Shown here in pieces: positions 6,822 to 13,991 of a stretch of DNA of 20,344 nt. A program made the translations under genes and the position numbers. The stretch comes from a virus. Where the stretch lies: positions 1 through 20,344 of the IMG/VR virus record IMGVR_UViG_3300017708_001978. One strand, written 5' to 3'. Position 1 is the stretch's first letter, and every line of letters begins with the position of its first letter. The notes beneath the pieces were generated by a model. That model ran no database searches. It was given only the letters and a program-made list of their open reading frames with translations, and was not told the origin of the DNA.

Positions 6822-9800
6822 ATGTCAAATATATTAGGAGAAGTTTTTAAGGATTATGTAAGGCAGCAGATAAATAACAGGCAGTCATTATTAGGCCAAC
6901 GGTCATATAGTAATAATGATTTGCAAGTAATAAACTCAAAAGCTCCTTTCTTAAGACTTATATCATCCGTTGATGTGGGTGAACATTTTCTTACTACTAC
7001 TACTGTCGTTGAACCCCCTCCTGCTGCTACAGGATTTACTATTAACGAACCTATTCAGTCTGGGTTAGGATCTACGGGTAATACCCCCGTTCCAACTGGT
7101 CCTGATGTAAATGGTGATGGTGTAGTAGTTACAGAGGAACAAATATTATATGATGCTGCTGTTACAGATTATGAAAGTGGAACCCTAATTGATATAGGGG
7201 GTACTGATATAGAAAATCGAGTAAATACTGGACTTAGTGATGATATTGATATTCTTGGAGCTGCTTTCCCTGTTATCCCTAAACCAGTTGATACAACTAT
7301 TACAACCGAAGAGGATGGTGTTATAACTACTGTACAAACTACCACTGAAGAGGATCGTAATGAAGGTCCTTTTCCTGACTTAACTCAAGATATAACTGTT
7401 TCTACTGTTAATACTGAAACGGGAGCTGCTACTATACAGACTATTGAAGCATACACGGGTGCCATTACGAGAACAGATACAATTCCCACAAAACAAGGAA
7501 CAGTATTACAAAGATTATTAGACCTAGGAATATCTGAAGATTTTATAAAAGGAGATTCATTAGCTAAAAATCTTATATTACATGGTGGTACATCTAATCA
7601 ATCAGGTATTAGAAGTGGCATTAATTCTTCCAATGGTGCTTATGGGTGGGGTGGTATAGATGAACGTGGATATGTCCCTATGCCTGGTATTACAGATGCA
7701 TCCGTTAAATTTTATAATAATGGTGCTTTATCTGAAGCTACAATTAACATAAAATGTTTCAGTAGAAATCAATTTGCTCTAATTGATGCCCTATATTTAA
7801 GACCTGGTTACACCTTATTATTGGAATTTGGTCATTCAGTATACATAAATAATTCTGGGAATAAAGAGGAAATGGATGATTTTTTAAGCCCTGCAGCTGA
7901 TGCAGTGTTAACAGGTAATAAAACTCAATTCCAAATATATGATTTAATAGAGGGTGAGAGAGAAGACCGTGATGGCAACTATGATGCTGTGTATGGGAAA
8001 ATAACTAAATTTAACTGGTCATTCAATAAAGATGGATCCTATGATTGTACAGTAAATTTAATAGGTTTAGGTAGTATAATAGAATCCTTAAAATTAAATT
8101 CTGGTCCTTTACTTTCTACAAATAGTAGTCTTAATGAAAAATTTCGATTTTACCAAGCAGCAAACCAAGTTGTAGTTGATACTCAAGCGATGGCGGGTGG
8201 ATCTTCAACAGATGGAGTTAGTGCAGAGGCTAATGTATTAGGAGTTAAATCACCAACACTGTTACATTTTTATATATTTTTAATTCAATCAAGCGCACCT
8301 GAAGCTATATCAGCTTCACCCGCTCAAGTAGCAGGAGCAGGAGGCACTAATTTAAGTGTAAAAGAAGGAGGAGCTACCATATCTGAAAGAACTGCACAAG
8401 CCGAAGCAGCAGCTGCTAATATAGGTGATAAATTAGTAGCTGGGCAATTCTCTACACAAGTTAGGGATTTTAAATTATTTGATGTTGATCTAAATCAAGA
8501 TGGTAAATCAGGTACGGCTACTATAAAAGATGCTATATTATATGTTTCAGGCGTAACAGCCCCTGTTGATGAAGGTATTAATGGGGTACAATCATATATA
8601 AAATTTGGTTGCCTTATTTCTATAATAAATCGTAAAATGATGTTTTACGATGGTGAGCGCAATGCAACTCCCTTTACTAAAATAGATATGAATTTTGGTA
8701 ATGGTACTCAAAAATTTGAAACAGATAAAAATTACATGCTCAGTGTGCCTGGACAATTATCTGGTAATCCTAAAGTGTGTATAATCCCATACACTAACTT
8801 ACAGGATGCAAGTGGTTTCCCCGATTTACATAACACAGAATTAAATGGGGTCGTAAGAGATATGAATACGGGCTTTAAAGTAAGTGGTGAAAAATATGTA
8901 GGGAGAATAGCTAATATATTAGTTAATACTGAGCATGTTGCAAGGTGTTTAAATAATTCTGCTAATTCGGATGGAGATATAATGGCACTAAATTTTCTGC
9001 AAAATCTTTTAGGGGATATTAATAATGCATTAGGAGGTGTTAATAATTTTAAAGTAGAAATAGATGATGAAGGACTAGTAAAAATAGTAGATAGAATTCC
9101 TCCCCAATATAGATCCTTAGCTCTTGACAATGGTAGCACCGTAACTACTATAAATGCTTTTGGTGTAACCCCTGGGGGAAATGGTTCATTTGTAAGAGAT
9201 GTAAAATTATCATCAGAGTTAAATAATGATTTTGCTACCGCTATAGCCATAGGTTCCCAAGTTAATGGAAACCAACCAGGAGCTAATGCAACTAACTTTT
9301 CCCAATATAATAGAGGATTACAAGATAGAATAATTAAAGAAAAATTATCTGCCTATAATAATATATCATCTAGTTCTGGTAAAAATCTTAGGGACGTAAG
9401 AAATGATATGATAACATTTTTATATCCTACTTATTCAAAAATGCAATATAATGCAGAATCTTTAAGTGGGTTTGAAAGTAAAAATAAAACTTACGCGCAA
9501 ATGTTAGTAGGGGAATTATCCAATACTGGTAATATATCTCCTCCTTTTTTCCTTCCTTTTAATTTAACACTTACATTAGATGGAATTTCAGGTATTAAAT
9601 TATTTCAAAAGTTTAAAGTATCAGAGAATGTTTTACCCCCAACATATACTGCAGAACAAGTAGATTTATTAGTTAAAGAAGTTAACCATAACATATCTGT
9701 AGATGGGTGGACTACAGAAATAGGTACATTATCCGCACCCGCAATTGCCGAAGGAGAGAAAGCTAATAATGCCATAAAACCTTTTGTAGATTATAAAAAG

Positions 9801-10571
9801 GCTTTATTTAGTAAATTATTTAGTATTGCTAATGCATTAGATGATGCTAATGATGTTTCAACTGCGGCTTCGGTTAAAACAGTAGGAGGTAGAGATTCAG
9901 AATACTCAGGTGCTGCTTCTATGTTACCTGCGGCCAATGCTACCGCAGAACTTAAAGTATGGCCTAGACTTATAAAAACAGATCCTGATGGTTATATAAA
10001 TGCCAATTTCCAACAAACCCCTCCACAATGGATGCCATTCCATTCGGAGTATTTAAAAACTAATGGTAAATATGCAAGCATTACTAGTCCAATGACATCC
10101 GGTAGATTTTCATCTAACGAAGTCCATTCAGGGGCTGATATAGCAGTAAGTAATGATCCTAAAGCACGAATTATAGCCCCTATAGGTGGTAGCATGAGAG
10201 CAGGAAATAACCCAGGAGGTTTTGGACCATTTTACCCTCGAATCACTCCTGCATCTAAAATTTTAATACAGGATGGGGCACCTGGAGGGACAATGATGTC
10301 TTATGAAGTGTGGTTAGGACATAATTCTAAATACATAGGTGCAGATCCCGGACCCGTTAACGCTGGAGATGTAGTAGCATGGCAGGGCAACATGGGCAAG
10401 TCAAGTGGTGAGCATTTACACATAGAAATATATTTCCAACCACCTTCTTCTTCCCCCTTAAGAGAATCTGGGCAAACTCAGTTTTGTGTAGACCCTTTTG
10501 CATGGTTAGATAAACAACCGATTCCTAGTAATGCATCTAGATTAGTGCCAGGTACTAAAAAATATCAATAA
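6822..10571 (+). CDS. giant baseplate hub protein with C-terminal M23 peptidoglycan peptidase
   Basis: A 1249-aa protein. Residues about 60-220 are a Thr/Glu/Val-rich low-complexity stretch holding an EF-hand-like loop at 95-106 (DVNGDGVVVTEE). Residues about 280-420 contain ALIDALYLRPGYTLLLEFGH and resemble hub domains of marine T4-like phages. A second calcium-loop-like motif, DLNQDG, starts at 556. The C-terminal 160 residues are a LytM/M23 metallopeptidase: H1102-x3-D1106 (HSGAD), H1167 (WLGHNS) and H1198-x-H1200 (HLH), so all zinc and catalytic residues are present. It would cut peptide cross-links in host peptidoglycan at injection, the job done by the gp5 lysozyme in T4. The stop overlaps the next start as TAATG. 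The peptidase is nearly certain; the hub role is inferred from size, context and partial motifs. Confidence 0.8.
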   Translation: MSNILGEVFKDYVRQQINNRQSLLGQRSYSNNDLQVINSKAPFLRLISSVDVGEHFLTTTTVVEPPPAATGFTINEPIQSGLGSTGNTPVPTGPDVNGDGVVVTEEQILYDAAVTDYESGTLIDIGGTDIENRVNTGLSDDIDILGAAFPVIPKPVDTTITTEEDGVITTVQTTTEEDRNEGPFPDLTQDITVSTVNTETGAATIQTIEAYTGAITRTDTIPTKQGTVLQRLLDLGISEDFIKGDSLAKNLILHGGTSNQSGIRSGINSSNGAYGWGGIDERGYVPMPGITDASVKFYNNGALSEATINIKCFSRNQFALIDALYLRPGYTLLLEFGHSVYINNSGNKEEMDDFLSPAADAVLTGNKTQFQIYDLIEGEREDRDGNYDAVYGKITKFNWSFNKDGSYDCTVNLIGLGSIIESLKLNSGPLLSTNSSLNEKFRFYQAANQVVVDTQAMAGGSSTDGVSAEANVLGVKSPTLLHFYIFLIQSSAPEAISASPAQVAGAGGTNLSVKEGGATISERTAQAEAAAANIGDKLVAGQFSTQVRDFKLFDVDLNQDGKSGTATIKDAILYVSGVTAPVDEGINGVQSYIKFGCLISIINRKMMFYDGERNATPFTKIDMNFGNGTQKFETDKNYMLSVPGQLSGNPKVCIIPYTNLQDASGFPDLHNTELNGVVRDMNTGFKVSGEKYVGRIANILVNTEHVARCLNNSANSDGDIMALNFLQNLLGDINNALGGVNNFKVEIDDEGLVKIVDRIPPQYRSLALDNGSTVTTINAFGVTPGGNGSFVRDVKLSSELNNDFATAIAIGSQVNGNQPGANATNFSQYNRGLQDRIIKEKLSAYNNISSSSGKNLRDVRNDMITFLYPTYSKMQYNAESLSGFESKNKTYAQMLVGELSNTGNISPPFFLPFNLTLTLDGISGIKLFQKFKVSENVLPPTYTAEQVDLLVKEVNHNISVDGWTTEIGTLSAPAIAEGEKANNAIKPFVDYKKALFSKLFSIANALDDANDVSTAASVKTVGGRDSEYSGAASMLPAANATAELKVWPRLIKTDPDGYINANFQQTPPQWMPFHSEYLKTNGKYASITSPMTSGRFSSNEVHSGADIAVSNDPKARIIAPIGGSMRAGNNPGGFGPFYPRITPASKILIQDGAPGGTMMSYEVWLGHNSKYIGADPGPVNAGDVVAWQGNMGKSSGEHLHIEIYFQPPSSSPLRESGQTQFCVDPFAWLDKQPIPSNASRLVPGTKKYQ

Positions 10572-11371
10572 TGTATTATCCTAAAAATAAAATAAAAACT
10601 AATTTATATACTAAAGGAGGAGAATTTTTAGTAGTAGAAACTTTACGACAGTATGTTGGTTATTACTGGGCTTCACATACAGGTAATTTTTTTACTGGCA
10701 AAACCCCTAATGATAAACCCCAAAGGTTATTAACTAGATTAGGAAATGATAATGTTACGGACCCTAAAACTTTTAATCCTCCATATTTAGGGGTAGAACC
10801 TAAAGAATCTTTAAATAAAATAACTAATCAAGCTTCAAATACTATAAATAATAGAATGTATTCTATTATAACTGACCAATTAGTTGAAAAAGAAAGAATT
10901 ATCCCCTTCCACTTATTTATATCCCCTAGTGAAAAAGATTACCAATTGGGGGGATTTATGAGATATTTTACAGTAAGGGTAAACGAAGCTGTATATGCGG
11001 AAACAAGTAAAAAACACCATGATGCAATATTACAACAAGATCCTAAATATGCCCTAGAATTATTAACACCTTTTAAAATATTTTGGACTCTAATAGGAAA
11101 AAGAGATCAAGTATCTAGAGCAAATAAAAACATAACAGAATTAACAGCTAAAAGATTGAAGAAAAATGGATTAACTCAATTTTTAGAAGGTAATTATTTA
11201 CAGTTTTATAGAGAAGATGGTTCTAGTACACCATCTCAACTAACTACAACTACTAGAACTCAACCTATCGCAGTTGCTAATACACCCGGAAGTGGTGCTA
11301 TAACTCAACGTACTCTTTATACCCCCCCTACTCCATCCTCAGGAGGATCTATGGGAGGAGGTGGATACTAG
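10571..11371 (+). CDS. unknown virion-associated protein with Gly-rich C-terminus
   Basis: A 266-aa protein whose ATG shares one base with the hub gene stop (TAATG), so translation is probably coupled. I cannot assign a family. The body is basic and looks folded (YTKGGEFLVVETLRQYVGYY near the start, then GGFMRYFTVRVNEAVYAET at about 136-154, and a helical KALELLTPFKIFWTLIGKRD-like region). The last 50 residues are Thr/Pro/Ser-rich and end in GGSMGGGGY. That ending resembles the polyglycine-tyrosine ending of the gp53-like protein. The position at the end of the baseplate cluster suggests a structural or assembly role with the hub. No signal peptide or membrane helix is evident. Confidence 0.6.
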   Translation: MYYPKNKIKTNLYTKGGEFLVVETLRQYVGYYWASHTGNFFTGKTPNDKPQRLLTRLGNDNVTDPKTFNPPYLGVEPKESLNKITNQASNTINNRMYSIITDQLVEKERIIPFHLFISPSEKDYQLGGFMRYFTVRVNEAVYAETSKKHHDAILQQDPKYALELLTPFKIFWTLIGKRDQVSRANKNITELTAKRLKKNGLTQFLEGNYLQFYREDGSSTPSQLTTTTRTQPIAVANTPGSGAITQRTLYTPPTPSSGGSMGGGGY

Positions 11372-11391
11372 TAAATTAGTTTGTATATTTA
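11361..11391 (+). promoter_or_regulatory. Bacteroidetes-type promoter for the polymerase gene
   Basis: GTGG at 11361-11364 and GTATATTTA at 11383-11391 are 22 bases apart start to start. The same boxes at the same spacing occur at 13095, 15077 and 20216. They fit a -33 TTG / -7 TAnnTTTG promoter. The -7 box ends four bases before the ATG at 11396, so the transcript would be leaderless or nearly so. The -33 box lies in the end of the upstream gene. Confidence 0.55.
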
Positions 11392-11394
11392 CTA
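11369..11394. repeat. perfect 8-bp inverted repeat over the promoter
   Basis: TAGTAAAT (11369-11376) and ATTTACTA (11387-11394) are exact reverse complements around a 10-base spacer. The left arm includes the upstream gene's stop codon, and the right arm covers most of the -7 box and ends one base before the ATG. It could be an operator for a dimeric regulator or an RNA hairpin ending the late transcript. Confidence 0.45.
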
Positions 11395-11395
11395 A

Positions 11396-12655
11396 ATGTT
11401 TTGGTTAATAGAAACTAAAGATCAATTAGATAAATTTATTACTAGGGATGCTACTAAAGCATTTATTGAGGTAATTCCTTTTAACTATAATATTCATCCT
11501 GCGGATAATAATCCTATTTCTTTAATTTATGTTAAACCTTTAGGATATAATGGCTACATAGTAGCTATTAACCATTCAGAAACTCTTAATCTATTAGGTA
11601 TTAGTTGGTTAGATAGATTTGATACTATATATGTTAGGGACAAAAAAGAGATTTTACATTATATATATCATTCTAATATTATTGATTTAACTTTAAATAA
11701 AGCTAATTACCAAAAACCATTTACAAAAACCCATAATCATTTTTACTCTAAATACCCCGTTAAAAAGGATTTAAATATTTTAATTCCTGTCACTAAACAC
11801 TTTGAGTATTGTGAAAATTTATATGATGATTTAAAATTTTATATCGATGAACCTATCAACGACTTTTATAACAGAAAATCTACAGTGGCATTCTACGCCC
11901 TCGAGTCCAATGGAATTAGAATATGTAAAGACAAATTTGAAGAAAAATTCCATAGCATACACAATGACACTGTCTATACTCAATATAACTTCAAAACTAC
12001 AACTACTAGACCTTCTAATAAATTCAGAGGAGTAAATTATTCTGCTCTATCAAAAAAAGATGATTCTAGGGAGGCATTTATACCCTCTAATGATTTATTT
12101 ATAGAAATGGATATATCAGCCTACCATCCTTCATTATTGGCTAAACTCATAGATTATAAATTTAATGAAGGGGATATACATGAAGCATTTGCTAAAATGT
12201 ATGGGGTAGAATATAAGGAAGCAAAACAACTTACCTTTAAGATGCTATATAGTGGTAATTTTGGTAAATATTCTGAATTAGAGTTTTTCAAAAAAGCTAA
12301 ACAATTTACTAATATAATTTGGGAGGAGTTTAATACCAATGGATTTATTGAATGTCCCATATCTAAATATAAATTTGAAAAAGATAAATTGGAGGATATA
12401 AACCCACCAAAACTATTAAATTATTTGCTACAGAATTTGGAAACCGCAAATAATGTTCTTATATTGTGGAGGATATTTAAGACACTAAAAAATAAACAAA
12501 CCAAACTAGTATTGTATAACTACGATTCATTTTTATTTGATTTTCACAAATCAGAAAAATATTTAATAGATGAGTTAAAAATGCTATTTAAAGAATTTGG
12601 GTTACGAATAAAATTAAGTTATGGAACAAACTACTCTTCTTTACAATCCCTCTAA
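11396..12655 (+). CDS. compact family A-type DNA polymerase
   Basis: A 419-aa protein with the polymerase motifs of the PolA family. Motif A is MDISAYHPSLLA with D239. DIHEAF (260-265) matches the DIH before the fingers helix. Motif B is K277-x3-F281-x3-Y285 followed by NFG. Motif C is YDSFLFDF with D377 in place of the usual HDE. Before these, ALESNGIRI (about 168-176) matches the thumb-start motif. Both catalytic aspartates are kept. Motif A is unusual, with HPS where PolA has E-L-R. The first 150 residues hold FIEVIPFN and NGYIVAINHSE, which look like a decayed 3'-5' exonuclease with the first Asp missing. Family A enzymes are usually 550-900 aa. T4 itself uses a family B enzyme (gp43), absent from this window. 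It overlaps the next gene by 35 bases. Confidence 0.75.
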   Translation: MFWLIETKDQLDKFITRDATKAFIEVIPFNYNIHPADNNPISLIYVKPLGYNGYIVAINHSETLNLLGISWLDRFDTIYVRDKKEILHYIYHSNIIDLTLNKANYQKPFTKTHNHFYSKYPVKKDLNILIPVTKHFEYCENLYDDLKFYIDEPINDFYNRKSTVAFYALESNGIRICKDKFEEKFHSIHNDTVYTQYNFKTTTTRPSNKFRGVNYSALSKKDDSREAFIPSNDLFIEMDISAYHPSLLAKLIDYKFNEGDIHEAFAKMYGVEYKEAKQLTFKMLYSGNFGKYSELEFFKKAKQFTNIIWEEFNTNGFIECPISKYKFEKDKLEDINPPKLLNYLLQNLETANNVLILWRIFKTLKNKQTKLVLYNYDSFLFDFHKSEKYLIDELKMLFKEFGLRIKLSYGTNYSSLQSL

Positions 12656-13094
12656 TATTTATAATAGAACTTCATTAGATAGTTTTGATATAAATTTAGA
12701 AGGTTTGGCTGGGAATAAATTATTTTGTACGTTTTCTACAATTGAGGATTTAGATGAATTGGTGTATGACATTTCTTCCACATATGATATTTTATATGGG
12801 AAGATATTTATTTTATACATTCAATCCACTAATGAATACGCTTGCACATATAATGTAGATACTACTAATTTATCAGAAATTCCTTCTGGTACTATTCTAG
12901 TACATAGAAAAAAAGAATCTAACACACTTTACACCATCAATGCTCTAAATGAGCTTATTCGTAAACTAAATGGAGGTGTAGTAGATACTAAGTTTCCTAT
13001 TGAATGGAGACATTATAGAAACTCTATCCTACTTACTAATAGGGATGAGTTTAAACAACTAAAAACTAAGATTCATAAAATTATTGAACTTTAG
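12621..13094 (+). CDS. unknown 157-aa protein overlapping the polymerase gene
   Basis: I do not recognise this protein. Its ATG lies within the last 35 bases of the polymerase gene, in another frame, and no later in-frame Met occurs nearby, so this start is the only good one. It appears soluble, with alternating strand and helix segments: STIEDLDELVYDISSTYDIL, FILYIQSTNEY, NALNELIRKLNGG, and a C-terminal basic helix (RDEFKQLKTKIHKIIEL). No cysteine pattern or nucleotide-binding loop is visible. Overlap with the polymerase and the gp32 gene next door suggest a replication role, perhaps a polymerase partner, but that is context only. A copy of the AT-rich element at 12653-12666 lies inside its early codons. 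Confidence 0.65.
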   Translation: MEQTTLLYNPSNIYNRTSLDSFDINLEGLAGNKLFCTFSTIEDLDELVYDISSTYDILYGKIFILYIQSTNEYACTYNVDTTNLSEIPSGTILVHRKKESNTLYTINALNELIRKLNGGVVDTKFPIEWRHYRNSILLTNRDEFKQLKTKIHKIIEL

Positions 13095-13125
13095 TTGGAT
13101 AGCCTAAAAAGGCTTCGTATATTTA
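13095..13125 (+). promoter_or_regulatory. Bacteroidetes-type promoter for gp32
   Basis: TTGGATA at 13095-13101 and GTATATTTA at 13117-13125 are 22 bases apart, as in the three related sites. It is the best match of the four to TTG plus TAnnTTTG. A start near 13129 would give a leader of about 28 bases. That leader holds a two-codon ORF, ATG TTA TAG (13147-13155), ending one base before the gp32 ATG. Confidence 0.6.
13101..13114 (+). terminator. small hairpin between the 157-aa gene and gp32
   Basis: AGCCT (13101-13105) pairs with AGGCT (13110-13114) across AAAA. The stem is GC-rich for this genome, but the bases after it (TCGTATATTT) are not a clean T-tract. It lies seven bases after the upstream stop and inside the spacer of the promoter. 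It may end upstream transcripts or act as an operator. Confidence 0.35.
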
Positions 13126-13156
13126 CAGCAATTATATAAACCTAAAATGTTATAGT

Positions 13157-13981
13157 ATGGATTTAAACGTCATTAAACAGCGTCTGGCTTCGCTCAATAC
13201 ACAACAGCCACAAGGAGGAGGGGGACAAAAGAAAAATTTATTTTGGAAACCTAGTATTGGTAAACAAACAGTCCGAATTGTACCATCAAAATTTAACCCT
13301 GAATTTCCATTTACGGAGATGATGTTTTATTATGGGATTGGACAACGAGTAATTGCATCTCCAGCTAATTGGAAGCAAAAAGATCCCATTATGGAATTTG
13401 CTAAACAATTACGTCAGAGCAGTGATAGAGAAAATTGGCGTTTAGCTAAAAAACTAGACCCAAAAACACGTATCTTTGCCCCTGTACTAGTACGAGGCCA
13501 AGAAGATGAAGGTGTTAAACTGTGGCAATTTGGTAAGGAAATTTATCAAACATTCCTCAACATGGCAGCTGATGAAGAAATAGGTGATTATACTGATATG
13601 TTAGATGGACGTGATATCAAACTTACTACAGTAGGACCAGAAGTAACAGGTACACCCTACAATAAAACAACAGCTACTGTATCACTTAAAGTAACACCCA
13701 TTGCCGAGGATAAAGATGAGATTCAAAAGTATCTTAACGAACAAGCTGATCCCTTTAAAATATTTAAACAATATTCGTTTGATGAAATTAAAGGATTCCT
13801 CCAAAGTTGGTTAGACCCAGATTCTGAAACTGAATCAAAAGTTGATACTAGTAAGTCCTCATTCCCACCTCCACCATCATCGGATAATAATTATTCTTTA
13901 GATACTGATGCTACTAAGAAAACTAAAGCAGATAAATTTAATGATCTATTTAGTGATTCAACAAATGATTTACCATTTTAA
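13157..13981 (+). CDS. 32: gp32-like single-stranded DNA-binding protein
   Basis: A 274-aa protein of the T4 gp32 family, which coats ssDNA at the replication fork and in recombination. The N-terminal basic patch (residues 1-25, with QKK) mediates cooperative binding in gp32. The core opens with LFWKPSIGKQTVRIVPSKFN and PFTEMMFYYGIG, typical of the family. The protein has no cysteine at all, so the zinc site of T4 gp32 is missing. The region that would hold it reads SPANWKQKDPIMEFAKQL. The C-terminus (from about 215) is acidic, Ser/Pro-rich and ends NDLPF, like the tip of bacterial SSB, which recruits partner proteins. It has its own promoter, and uvsX follows after 10 bases, so the two are probably co-transcribed. 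Confidence 0.9.
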   Translation: MDLNVIKQRLASLNTQQPQGGGGQKKNLFWKPSIGKQTVRIVPSKFNPEFPFTEMMFYYGIGQRVIASPANWKQKDPIMEFAKQLRQSSDRENWRLAKKLDPKTRIFAPVLVRGQEDEGVKLWQFGKEIYQTFLNMAADEEIGDYTDMLDGRDIKLTTVGPEVTGTPYNKTTATVSLKVTPIAEDKDEIQKYLNEQADPFKIFKQYSFDEIKGFLQSWLDPDSETESKVDTSKSSFPPPPSSDNNYSLDTDATKKTKADKFNDLFSDSTNDLPF

Positions 13982-13991
13982 TTAAGTAGAA

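Noticed and set aside
8732-9250. 172-codon open frame on the minus strand
   Set aside because: It lies wholly inside the hub gene, its translation is Ser/Leu/Pro-rich without motifs, and no promoter or start context supports it.
11847-12035. 62-codon + strand frame inside the polymerase gene
   Set aside because: It overlaps clear polymerase sequence in another frame and has no motif or start signal.
3885-13990. ATTAAGTAGA shared just before the starts at 3899 and 13992
   Set aside because: Ten bases of AT-rich sequence shared twice, at different distances from ATG, may easily arise by chance near TAA stops.
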